A stretch of 14,364 bases of DNA, taken from the NCBI GenBank assembly GCA_015490675.1, contig WFXI01000191.1, forward strand, positions 1 through 14,364, given 5' to 3'. Made by a program: the position numbers and the translations under genes. Of the stretch, positions 6,785 through 14,190 are shown one piece after another; position 1 is the stretch's first letter, and each line of letters opens with the position of its first letter. Below the pieces are notes generated by a model. The model was not told the DNA's origin and searched no databases. It saw only the letters and a program-made list of their open reading frames with translations. The DNA is from Hydrogenothermaceae bacterium. GTDB lineage: Bacteria; Aquificota; Aquificia; Aquificales; Hydrogenothermaceae.

Positions 6785-8137
6785 TTATCTGCCTTTTGAA
6801 ATGTTTATGTCTATATGGATTGTGAGATTATTTACATCAATAGAGCTTTTATTTGCAACTTTATACTTATCTTTAAACCTATTCAAAATATTTATTAATT
6901 TCTTATTAAAATTGTCCAAATCAAGTAAACTATGAAAAGAAACAGTAGAAACCAATGATACGCTATGTCCTTGATTTGTTCTAATATACCTAATAGTTTT
7001 ATATGGATAAAATTTTAATAAATCTTTTATATCTTTCATAATATCAAAGAAGGTATGTTCATACACTGTACTATATAACTTTGCATAAGATATAAAATAA
7101 TTCAGTTCTGAATGGTTGTACTTTATAGTTTTTTTTAAAACATTTACTTTATTTTCAAGAAGAGTTTCCTTGTAATTCCTTAAAAACATAGATTCTTTTA
7201 ATGAGTATAAATTTAAAATGAGTACTATTCCCATAAAAGCATTAATAATTGCTACTACTAACGATAAATACTTGGATAAGATTTTAAATCTTCTTGAATA
7301 AATTATTTCAATGTTTCTTATGTCAAACTCTTCCGGCGATATTATTAAACCAATTGAGGAAGTTTGTTCAAAAGCTATATCCTCGGGAATATTCTGTACA
7401 AAATACTTATAATTTATAGAAGCAAATGGAAGATTAGAAAATTCATAAAGTTGTCTTAAGACATCATCCATAGAAACAATATCACCTGAAAAAACAATTA
7501 AATCCAAATTTATGGATTGGTTTTGTTTTAAATATAAATATGTCAAATTGAAGGACTCGTAATAAAAATTTTCTATATCTTTTTCTGAAAATATATAATC
7601 TGGAACAGGACTATACCTAATATATTCTATATAACTTCCTTTGCTTAATACAGCCAAAGTATATTTACTACATGAATAAAAATGAAAAACATACTTATTC
7701 TTTTCTATCTGGGTGGATAAGGTAGCTAACCCAAAGGCATCTGTTGAAAATATTTCGAACCTCTCAAGTATATCTTGACTATAATTAGGTATATAATCTT
7801 TCTTTATTAAAACAACATTTACCGTCAAACTTTCATTTTCTATACCAGCTTCAAAAATTTTCACTATATAATTAGACAAATCCTCTTCAACAATTGTAGA
7901 AAGTTTATTTTTTACTAATAATTCCTGTGATTTTTTATCTTTTACAGGAGGAATGTATACTTTATGAATTATATATTCTGGTAAATTTATAGAAGCATAT
8001 ACCTTGAAATCTAAGTTTTTGATGTTATCAATAGATAAACTTTTTCTTTCTTTAAAAAGAAATATATTCTTCTTCTTTTCTAAAACTATACCGTCTATAG
8101 TATCTGAAATTAATTTTCCACATAAGATTTTTGTCAT
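6785..8137 (-). CDS. Fused PilM/PilN-like (GspL-like) inner-membrane assembly protein
   Basis: I prefer the ATG at 8135-8137 (450 residues, MTKILCGKLIS). An in-frame TTG at 8146 is the only upstream alternative. Residues 1 to about 280 form a cytoplasmic domain with the rough layout of PilM/GspL actin-like proteins, such as STDAFGLATLSTQ near 131 and an internal SSIGLIISPEEF near 260. Clear nucleotide-binding loops are not visible. A stretch FDIRNIEIIYSRRF leads into a transmembrane helix at about 288-312. The periplasmic remainder (313-450) has a coiled-coil-like stretch and an alpha/beta domain of PilN type (TIRYIRTNQGHSVSLVSTV...DNFNKKLINIL). In most type IVa pilus systems PilM and PilN are separate proteins. 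A single chain resembles GspL of type II secretion. It heads the six-gene minus-strand operon. The cytoplasmic part is expected to contact the extension ATPase and platform protein, and the periplasmic part the PilO-like protein. Confidence 0.7.
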   Translation of the reverse strand: MTKILCGKLISDTIDGIVLEKKKNIFLFKERKSLSIDNIKNLDFKVYASINLPEYIIHKVYIPPVKDKKSQELLVKNKLSTIVEEDLSNYIVKIFEAGIENESLTVNVVLIKKDYIPNYSQDILERFEIFSTDAFGLATLSTQIEKNKYVFHFYSCSKYTLAVLSKGSYIEYIRYSPVPDYIFSEKDIENFYYESFNLTYLYLKQNQSINLDLIVFSGDIVSMDDVLRQLYEFSNLPFASINYKYFVQNIPEDIAFEQTSSIGLIISPEEFDIRNIEIIYSRRFKILSKYLSLVVAIINAFMGIVLILNLYSLKESMFLRNYKETLLENKVNVLKKTIKYNHSELNYFISYAKLYSTVYEHTFFDIMKDIKDLLKFYPYKTIRYIRTNQGHSVSLVSTVSFHSLLDLDNFNKKLINILNRFKDKYKVANKSSIDVNNLTIHIDINISKGR

Positions 8138-8247
8138 GGTTACCAAAAACTATTGGATTTTATATATATTTTCGTTATATTTTATATTAAACTTTAGTAG
8201 TTATTAACCGATAATGTTTGAGTAAGGAAACATAAAGGTTAAAAAGG
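8138..8247. promoter_or_regulatory. Divergent promoter region between the assembly operon and the pilin genes
   Basis: This AT-rich stretch of about 110 bp is the only sizeable non-coding gap, and both gene groups are read away from it. For the plus strand, TTAAAC (8187-8192) and GATAAT (8210-8215) are spaced by 17 bp as -35/-10-like boxes, which would put the transcript start just upstream of the first pilin. AAAGGT at 8234-8239 is a likely ribosome site, 8 nt before ATG 8248. On the minus strand several TATA-rich stretches could serve as -10 elements, but none stands out. I see no -24/-12 sigma-54 element and no clear operator palindrome. Promoter positions are guesses from consensus. The presence of divergent promoters is inferred from gene layout. 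Confidence 0.45.
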
Positions 8248-8877
8248 ATGAAAAATATAAAAGGTTTTTCTTTAGTAGAACTTGCTATAGTTCTTGTCAT
8301 TATAGGTATAATTATTGGAGCTGTATTAAAGGGACAGGATTTAATACAAAATGCAAAAACCAAAAGACTTTTAAATGATATAAAAGGATTAGTTGCCTAT
8401 CAATACACTTTTTTTGATAGATACAGTAGATTTGCAGGAGATGGAGACAAAGATGGAAAAATAGATTACGAATTTTTAAATTCAACAGCATCATCTTTTG
8501 ATAATATACCTCAAAACCAATTCCTGAACTCATATACACCAGATATAGATGCTCCTTTTTCCGATTTAGAAGCCAGCCGTTTACTTTCTTATACAGATCA
8601 CAAGGAGCTTGCAAAGCATATATTTAATGATATATACTACTTCTCCCAAGTTGATGGTTTTAATGTTTTAGTGGTTAGAAATATTCCTTGCTATGCAGCT
8701 ATAAGTATAGATAAAGATATAGATAAAACAATAGATTCTAGAAGAGGATATATAAGAGAATCTGTGGGGGCTGTGGACTCACTAGGAGCAGTAGGAGATC
8801 AGGACTGGAATGATATATGTCCTACTCCTGAAACTTTAGTTAGTTTAGTATATTTCTTCGATAGTAGTCCAAATTAA
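8248..8877 (+). CDS. Type IV prepilin (first of a tandem pair), with an EF-hand-like acidic loop
   Basis: This 209-residue protein has leader MKNIKG, cleavage after Gly6, then FSLVELAIVLVIIGIIIGAV with Glu11 as mature Glu5. This is the N-methylated hydrophobic helix that packs in the pilus core. After GQDLIQNAKTKRLLNDIKGL, the head carries DGDKDGKID at 65-73, an Asp-rich loop spaced like an EF-hand Ca2+ site (D-x-D-x-D-G-x-I), just where many related pilins have a PGD motif. Only two cysteines remain in the head (148 and 181), so a C-terminal disulfide loop is possible. Its N-terminal 40 residues closely resemble those of the next gene. It lies 29 nt upstream of the second pilin with no terminator between. 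Its ribosome site is weaker than that of the second pilin, so it may be a minor or alternative subunit. An exact pilin class cannot be assigned. Confidence 0.9.
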   Translation: MKNIKGFSLVELAIVLVIIGIIIGAVLKGQDLIQNAKTKRLLNDIKGLVAYQYTFFDRYSRFAGDGDKDGKIDYEFLNSTASSFDNIPQNQFLNSYTPDIDAPFSDLEASRLLSYTDHKELAKHIFNDIYYFSQVDGFNVLVVRNIPCYAAISIDKDIDKTIDSRRGYIRESVGAVDSLGAVGDQDWNDICPTPETLVSLVYFFDSSPN

Positions 8878-8890
8878 GAAAATTCTATAT

Positions 8891-8898
8891 AAGGAGGT
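8891..8898 (+). promoter_or_regulatory. Strong Shine-Dalgarno for the second pilin
   Basis: The sequence AAGGAGGT is an excellent match to the anti-Shine-Dalgarno and sits 8 nt before the ATG at 8907. It is the strongest ribosome site I see in the window, which fits high translation of the downstream pilin as the major subunit. It also fixes that gene's start. Confidence 0.75.
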
Positions 8899-8906
8899 AG
8901 AATAAA

Positions 8907-9488
8907 ATGAATAGAAAAGGTTTTACTCTTATCGAACTAGCAATAGTGCTAGTAATTATTGGTATAATTCTCGGTGCAGTTATCAAAGGTCAAGACCTTA
9001 TTAATAACGCAAGAATGAAAAAATTAACTGCACAGGTTAGAACTTGGGAAGTTGCATTATGGACCTGTTACGATAGACTTGGACATTTCCCAGGAGACAC
9101 AGATAACAATGGTACAATAAATAGCAACCCTGTTAACGATACTTGTGTTCAAAATTTGGCTCAAAGACCTGTTAATAGTTTACAGTTAGGTTCTTATACT
9201 TTTCATATCTATGCTGGTATAGATGCAAACTCAAACAATGTAATTGCTATTTGTGGTGCTAGTGGATGTGGTTCCGTAACAGGAGATAATACTTATGCTG
9301 ATTATTTAGCTAATTTAGATACTTCTATAGACGGTGAGGCGGATGCAGGAACAGGAGTTGTTAGAGAAATTAATTCTATTAGTGTTACTGGTAATGTAGT
9401 AACTACTGCTACTGTAAATTCAACTGCAAATTCAAGTTGGACTTCTACGGCAATAGGAGCTATTTACTATTTTGACAAACAACCATAA
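8907..9488 (+). CDS. Type IV prepilin, probable major pilin
   Basis: This 193-residue protein has leader MNRKG, cleavage after Gly5, then FTLIELAIVLVIIGIILGAV with Glu10 as mature Glu5. The segment GQDLINNARMKKL matches the preceding pilin almost position by position. The head contains GHFPGDTDNNGTIN (59-72). This is the 'PGD' pilin motif followed by an acidic D-x-D-x-N-G loop that could bind Ca2+. Four cysteines (54, 80, 116, 121) allow two disulfides. The C-terminal third is rich in Ser/Thr/Asn (for example VTTATVNSTANSSWTSTA) and could accept O-linked sugars from the neighbouring transferase. The strong Shine-Dalgarno upstream and an intrinsic terminator just after its stop suggest that it is the most highly expressed product here, hence probably the major pilin. 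This last point is inference. The prepilin assignment itself is secure. Confidence 0.92.
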   Translation: MNRKGFTLIELAIVLVIIGIILGAVIKGQDLINNARMKKLTAQVRTWEVALWTCYDRLGHFPGDTDNNGTINSNPVNDTCVQNLAQRPVNSLQLGSYTFHIYAGIDANSNNVIAICGASGCGSVTGDNTYADYLANLDTSIDGEADAGTGVVREINSISVTGNVVTTATVNSTANSSWTSTAIGAIYYFDKQP

Positions 9489-9495
9489 AATATAA

Positions 9496-11328
9496 ATGAT
9501 ATCTATTAAAGGGGGAGTTTCTCCCCTTTTATTTAATAATTTTCTTTTATTGCTTTTTTTTCTAGCATTTAATATCACTATATTTATATACTTCCCTAAT
9601 ATTGGTTCTTTTATTTTAAAACCATATGAATATATTTCACTTTCAATTTTTACTTTAGTTATTTTTATCTCATTTATAAAGTTTATCTTAGAAAAAAAAT
9701 TCGTTTACCCAAATTTTTCAATTTATTACCTGGTTTTTATATTATTATCAATCTTACCTTCTTTCTTTTCTTATATAGAAAACTATCCTATGTTTTTATT
9801 TTTCTCAGGATACCTTTTGTTAGGATTTTTATATTGGATATCTTTACACCAGTATGAACTCAAACAAATAAGAAACAAAATTTTAATAATTTTCTATATT
9901 TCTGCAATAATTCATTCCACTATAGCTTATATGCAATTGTTTAACTTAACTAATTATTTTTCATCTCTACATATTGGTACACAAATAACCAGTGTATTTC
10001 AACAAAAAAATGTATATGCTTCATTTATAGCTACTAACCTAATAGTTGGATTTTTACTACTCCAGAAAATAAAAAATAGAGCGTATTTATATATATTAAG
10101 TCTATCTTTAATTTTTATTTCTTCTACTTTAATAATAGCATTTTCTAGAGCTGGATTAATTGGATTTGTTCTAGGATTTATAGCAATAATTATTATCGCC
10201 AGATATATAAAGCAAAACCTTGTATATACAAAAACGTATGTTCTGTCTATTTTCCTAGGGTTTATCATAGGTTGGTTTGTTTTTGATATTGCAAATAAGT
10301 ATATAGCTAAGCAAGAAGAAAATATATTTAAGACATATTTAATAAGAGAAAGTTCCAATATGCAAAGAATTCTAATGTTCAAATCTGCATTTAAGATGTT
10401 TTCAGAAAGTCCAATATATGGAGTTGGATTAGGTGATTTTATAGCCCTTTATCCTAAGTATCAAGAAAAAGTTCTTGAAGAAAATCCAGATTTAAAGAAA
10501 TATGCAGTTTCTGCTTCTAACCATCCTCATAATGAAATATTTAGAATTCTAGCTGAAGGTGGAATAATTGGATTCACCGGATTTTTGATTTTAATTTTTG
10601 GATTTTTTAAATTGATTTATGACTTAGCAAAAGAAAAAAATCAAAGTTTGATACTCTTACCATTACTTATTCCTATAGCTTTCCACAGTCTTGTTGAGTT
10701 TCCTTTAGATTTATCGTTACTGCATAAATTTATGTTTTTAACAATCCTTTCGTTTATAACATATGAAAGGATAAAGATTTTAGACTTTTCCTTTAAAATC
10801 TTTACACTTCAAATTGCAGGTTTACTTTTTTCAGGATTAGTATTGATTTGGAGTTTAAAAACTTTTATAGACTATTCAAGGTTTATGGAATTTATTGCTT
10901 TATTTTATCAGAAGAAAACTTTTAAACCTCAACTTGTAGAAAATGCTAAAAAAAATTGGTACTTATCAGATTTTGCAAATAGATTTTACTATGATTTTAC
11001 CCTTATGATTTTACAAAATAAAAAGAAATTTACAAAAAGAGATATAGAACTTCTTTTTGATTATGTAAAACATGCAGAATATCAATGGTATAAATTTCCA
11101 ACACATAAATTATTGCATAACGAAATCGTTGCATTTATTCTTCTTGGAAAAGCTACAAAAAATACTATATTTTTCGATAAAGCAATGGAGCTAGCAGAAA
11201 AAGGAGAAAAGATTTATCCTAATTTAGAGAACTGGAAAAAACTGAAAGCAATTATTTTAAATGAACTTATTTTATCTTCTAAAAGTGAAGATAAAGGAGC
11301 AAATAAATGGCAGAAAGAAAACCAATAG
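9496..11328 (+). CDS. PglL/TfpO-like O-oligosaccharyltransferase (O-antigen ligase / Wzy_C family), putative pilin glycosylation enzyme
   Basis: This protein has up to 610 residues and many hydrophobic helices. A conserved-looking SVFQQKNVYASFIATN lies at about 166-181 and SRAGLIG at 217-223. The RILMFKSAFKMFSESPIYGVG stretch (from 291) precedes a large periplasmic loop with NHPHNEIFRILAEGG (342-356), the His-containing motif of Wzy_C ligases. HSLVEFPL follows at 397-404. The soluble C-terminus (about 450-605) looks like the Wzy_C_2 extension found in PglL-type enzymes, which transfer lipid-linked glycans to pilins and other periplasmic proteins. Its place between pilins and pilus motor supports pilin glycosylation. 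A lipopolysaccharide ligase (WaaL) is the alternative. The start is uncertain: the ATG at 9496 has no ribosome site and the terminator hairpin lies within its first codons, while a TTG at 9550 is another in-frame option without a clear ribosome site. The end overlaps the motor gene by 22 nt. Confidence 0.75.
   Translation: MISIKGGVSPLLFNNFLLLLFFLAFNITIFIYFPNIGSFILKPYEYISLSIFTLVIFISFIKFILEKKFVYPNFSIYYLVFILLSILPSFFSYIENYPMFLFFSGYLLLGFLYWISLHQYELKQIRNKILIIFYISAIIHSTIAYMQLFNLTNYFSSLHIGTQITSVFQQKNVYASFIATNLIVGFLLLQKIKNRAYLYILSLSLIFISSTLIIAFSRAGLIGFVLGFIAIIIIARYIKQNLVYTKTYVLSIFLGFIIGWFVFDIANKYIAKQEENIFKTYLIRESSNMQRILMFKSAFKMFSESPIYGVGLGDFIALYPKYQEKVLEENPDLKKYAVSASNHPHNEIFRILAEGGIIGFTGFLILIFGFFKLIYDLAKEKNQSLILLPLLIPIAFHSLVEFPLDLSLLHKFMFLTILSFITYERIKILDFSFKIFTLQIAGLLFSGLVLIWSLKTFIDYSRFMEFIALFYQKKTFKPQLVENAKKNWYLSDFANRFYYDFTLMILQNKKKFTKRDIELLFDYVKHAEYQWYKFPTHKLLHNEIVAFILLGKATKNTIFFDKAMELAEKGEKIYPNLENWKKLKAIILNELILSSKSEDKGANKWQKENQ
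9508..9534 (+). terminator. Intrinsic terminator after the pilin gene, overlapping the predicted start of the ligase gene
   Basis: AAAGGGGGAG (9508-9517) and CTCCCCTTTT (9521-9530) pair as a 10-bp stem with a TTT loop and one G-T wobble. The run continues as TTTTATTT to 9534. This is a classic rho-independent terminator starting about 20 nt after the pilin stop at 9488. Partial read-through would limit expression of the downstream transferase and motor genes relative to pilin. Confidence 0.8.
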
Positions 11329-12974
11329 GTCAATTACTAAAGGAACTGGGGTATATAACAGAAGAACAAATATTAGTTGCGTTAGAAATACAAAAAATAA
11401 AAAGAGGGCTTTTAGGTGAAATTCTCGTAGAACTAGGGTTTGTATCTCCTAGAGAAATAGCTGAAGCAATATCCTATCAATCTGGGAAGCCTTTTATAGA
11501 TATAACCCAAATACATCCACAAGAAGAAGCATTAAGAATTCTAGATAAAAACATAGCAAAGCAACTTGTTGTTTTACCTTTTGAAAAAGATGAAGCAAGC
11601 ATAAAAGTAGCATTAGCAAACCCTTTTGATATCAATGCTATAGATATCTTAAGAAGAAGAGCAGGAACAGAAGTTAAGGTATATGTATCAGATAAAGAGA
11701 ATATTCTTAAGTATATAGAAATTTATTATTTCCTTTTAGATAACCCAATTTCTCAAGAAATAAGTAATTTGATTTCAAATTTCTCTCCTACTAATGTACC
11801 AAAACTTGTTGACTTGTTAATTAATAATGCAATCATAGAAAGAGCTACAGATATACATATATCTCCTGAAAGTGTAGCTTCCCATGTATTTTATAGAATA
11901 GACGGAATTATGAAACACTTTTATGCTATCCCTATAGAAGCTCATAATCCTATTGTTTCCCGTATTAAAGTGTTAGCTAACCTTGATATTGCAGAACAAA
12001 GGCTACCTCAGGATGGTTCTTTTACTCATAAATTTTTTGATGAAGAATATGATTTAAGGATTTCTACTGTACCAACAGCATTTGGAGAAAATATAGTTTT
12101 AAGAATATTATCTAAAAATATATCCTTATTTAACCTAAGGAATTTAGGTTTTGAAGAAGATATGTTGAAAAATTTAGAAGATCAATTTTCAAAACCTCAG
12201 GGAATTATATTAGTAACAGGTCCAACTGGTTCAGGGAAAACAACAACTTTATATGCTGCATTAAGAAAAATAAATGCATTACAAAGAAATATTTTAACAG
12301 TTGAAGACCCAATAGAGTATAAATTTCCATTTATAAAGCAAACTCAGGTCAACGAAAAAGCAGGATATACATTTGCAAGAGCTATAAGAGCATTTTTAAG
12401 ACAAGACCCAGATGTTATATTAATTGGAGAAATTCGTGATGAAGAAACTGCTGAAATGGCTATAAGAGCTTCTATAACGGGGCACCTTGTTTTATCTACA
12501 TTACATACAAACGATACTGTAAGTGCTATACCAAGGCTTATTGATATGGGGATAAAAGATTATATGGTTGCTTCTGGTATATCTGCAATTACAGCACAAA
12601 GATTAGTTAGAAAAATTTGTCATTTTTGCAAAGAAGAATATACAGTACCTGCTAAAGAACTTTTAAATTATGGATATTCTATAGAAATTATAAAAGAATA
12701 TACAGGAAAAGAAGACTTGAATGATGAAATAACTTTATATAGAGGAAAAGGTTGTGCCCATTGTAAAAATACTGGCTATCTTGGAAGAACTTTATTAGGG
12801 GAAGTTTTAATTATAAGTGAGAATATTTCCGATTTAATAGTAAAAGGAGCTACTCCTTTAGCGATAAAAAAACAAGCAAAAGAAGAAGGGATGAGAACTT
12901 TAAAAGAAGATGGTTTAATTAAAGCATTAAAAGGGATAACAACTATAGAAGAAGTAAAAAGGGTTGTAGGTTAA
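11307..12974 (+). CDS. mshE: MshE/PilB-type pilus extension ATPase with an N-terminal MshEN (cyclic-di-GMP binding) domain
   Basis: This 555-residue hexameric ATPase would drive pilin polymerisation at the inner-membrane base. The N-terminus has two tandem motifs of the MshEN type: IGQLLKELGYITEEQ...Q29 (7-29) and LLGEILVELGFVSPRE...Q58 (35-58), which in MshE and relatives bind cyclic-di-GMP. The first motif has Pro-Ile where the consensus has Arg-Leu before Gly. The core has Walker A GPTGSGKT (305-312), an Asp box TVEDPIEY (331-338), Walker B ILIGEIRDEETAEMA (371-385) and a His box TGHLVLSTLHTND (391-403). Four zinc-binding cysteines lie at 438, 441, 483 and 486 (CHFC, CAHC). The start at ATG 11307 has AAAGGAG at 11293-11299. 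The gene overlaps the end of the transferase gene by 22 nt and abuts the platform gene directly. The length is typical of the family. A PilB or GspE label is the alternative. Confidence 0.92.
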   Translation: MAERKPIGQLLKELGYITEEQILVALEIQKIKRGLLGEILVELGFVSPREIAEAISYQSGKPFIDITQIHPQEEALRILDKNIAKQLVVLPFEKDEASIKVALANPFDINAIDILRRRAGTEVKVYVSDKENILKYIEIYYFLLDNPISQEISNLISNFSPTNVPKLVDLLINNAIIERATDIHISPESVASHVFYRIDGIMKHFYAIPIEAHNPIVSRIKVLANLDIAEQRLPQDGSFTHKFFDEEYDLRISTVPTAFGENIVLRILSKNISLFNLRNLGFEEDMLKNLEDQFSKPQGIILVTGPTGSGKTTTLYAALRKINALQRNILTVEDPIEYKFPFIKQTQVNEKAGYTFARAIRAFLRQDPDVILIGEIRDEETAEMAIRASITGHLVLSTLHTNDTVSAIPRLIDMGIKDYMVASGISAITAQRLVRKICHFCKEEYTVPAKELLNYGYSIEIIKEYTGKEDLNDEITLYRGKGCAHCKNTGYLGRTLLGEVLIISENISDLIVKGATPLAIKKQAKEEGMRTLKEDGLIKALKGITTIEEVKRVVG

Positions 12975-14189
12975 ATGCTTTTCTATGTAGAAGCTATAGA
13001 TACTCGCGGCAAAAAAATAAAGAAGTTTTTTCAAGTATCAAATGAAGAAGAGCTAATATCTATATTAGAATTTAACAATTTTGTTCCTTTAAAAATTAGA
13101 CAATTTCCAGAAATCCTCAACTTTTTAATAAAAAGAAAAGGCAAAATAACCAGAAGAGAAATTATAGAAGTTTTAGAAAATTTACATCTCGTAGTAAAAT
13201 CTGGTTTACCTTTAAATGTAGGTCTAATGGATATAGCTAAAGATGTAGAAAATGAAACTCTAAAGGAAGTTCTTACAGACATAGCTTATAAATTACAAAT
13301 AGGATATAACCTTTCAAAAGCAATAGAACCATATTCAAGTTACTTTACAGATGTTGTTGTTTCTCTATTTAAAATAGGAGAAGAAACAGGTAATTTAGAT
13401 AGAACATTGAAAGATGCTGCAGAACATTTAAAAAGAATTGAAGACTTAATGTCAAAAACAAAACAAGCCCTTATCTATCCAGCTTTTGCTTTTGTAAGTA
13501 TTACAGGAGCTATGATATTCTGGCTCGTGTATGTTTTGCCTAAAATTATGGATGTTTTTAAAGAATTTAATATGCAATTGCCCCTAACAACAATAATAAT
13601 AATGAAAATGTCAGAATTCACTCAAAAATATCTTTTGTACATTATTGGATTTTTGATTGTTTTGTTCATTTTGATAAAAATTTTCAGAAAAAAATCTATA
13701 AAATTTAAGCTATTTACTGATAAACTAACATTAAGGATACCAATATTTGGTCTTATCATTAGAAACTTCAATTATGCTTTTTTTTCTGAGTATATGAAAC
13801 TAATGATTTCTGCAGGTCTGCCATTGTATCAAGCATTAGAAATAATGGAAAAAGCTATGAATAATGAGGTATTTAAACTTGCTATAAGGAATGTAAAGGA
13901 TAAGGTAAGTTTAGGTAATAGTTTTTCAAGTGCATTAATGGAAGAAAATGTATTTCCAGCTTTAATAATTAGAATGGTAAATATTGGTGAACAGACAGGT
14001 CAATTAGAAAACCAGTTAGAGTATATTTCTGATTACTATTACGATAAAGTTGATTACATTTCTCAAAATATAGCGAAAATGATAGAACCTATACTAATAG
14101 GCGTGTTAGGATTATTCTTACTAATACTTGTTTTAGGTTTAATAGGCCCTATTTATCAACTAATTTCTAATGTAGGAAGAATGTCATAA
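12975..14189 (+). CDS. mshG: MshG/PilC/GspF-type inner-membrane platform protein
   Basis: This 404-residue polytopic protein is the platform on which the extension ATPase acts to move pilins from the membrane into the fibre. It has the usual duplicated T2SF architecture. Repeat 1 spans about 66-189, with SGLPL (76-80), GEETGNL (135-141) and a membrane helix at about 169-189. A second helix lies at about 219-236. Repeat 2 spans about 270-393, with SAGLPL (279-284), GEQTGQL (338-344) and a final helix at 371-393. The ATG at 12975 follows the stop of the ATPase gene with no gap, so translation is probably coupled. No strong ribosome site is visible. The length is normal for the family. The gene ends one base before the converging gene at the right edge. 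MshG, PilC and GspF share this fold, and the msh label comes from the neighbouring MshEN motor and MshL secretin. Confidence 0.9.
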   Translation: MLFYVEAIDTRGKKIKKFFQVSNEEELISILEFNNFVPLKIRQFPEILNFLIKRKGKITRREIIEVLENLHLVVKSGLPLNVGLMDIAKDVENETLKEVLTDIAYKLQIGYNLSKAIEPYSSYFTDVVVSLFKIGEETGNLDRTLKDAAEHLKRIEDLMSKTKQALIYPAFAFVSITGAMIFWLVYVLPKIMDVFKEFNMQLPLTTIIIMKMSEFTQKYLLYIIGFLIVLFILIKIFRKKSIKFKLFTDKLTLRIPIFGLIIRNFNYAFFSEYMKLMISAGLPLYQALEIMEKAMNNEVFKLAIRNVKDKVSLGNSFSSALMEENVFPALIIRMVNIGEQTGQLENQLEYISDYYYDKVDYISQNIAKMIEPILIGVLGLFLLILVLGLIGPIYQLISNVGRMS

Positions 14190-14190
14190 T

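Noticed and set aside
8004..8207. Plus-strand reading frame running into the divergent promoter region
   Set aside because: It is antisense to the start of the PilM/PilN-like gene, consists mainly of Phe/Ile/Lys from AT-rich sequence, and resembles no protein.
8312..8614. Minus-strand reading frame of 100 codons within the first pilin
   Set aside because: It lies antisense to a secure prepilin gene, with no recognisable domain.
9999..10382. Minus-strand reading frame of 127 codons within the ligase gene
   Set aside because: It is antisense to conserved Wzy_C motifs, and its hydrophobic look follows from the AT-rich opposite strand.
4262..14189. Type II secretion system in place of a pilus
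   Set aside because: No set of pseudopilins G-H-I-J-K is present. The MshL-type secretin, MshEN motor and tandem pilins with a strong ribosome site fit a pilus better.
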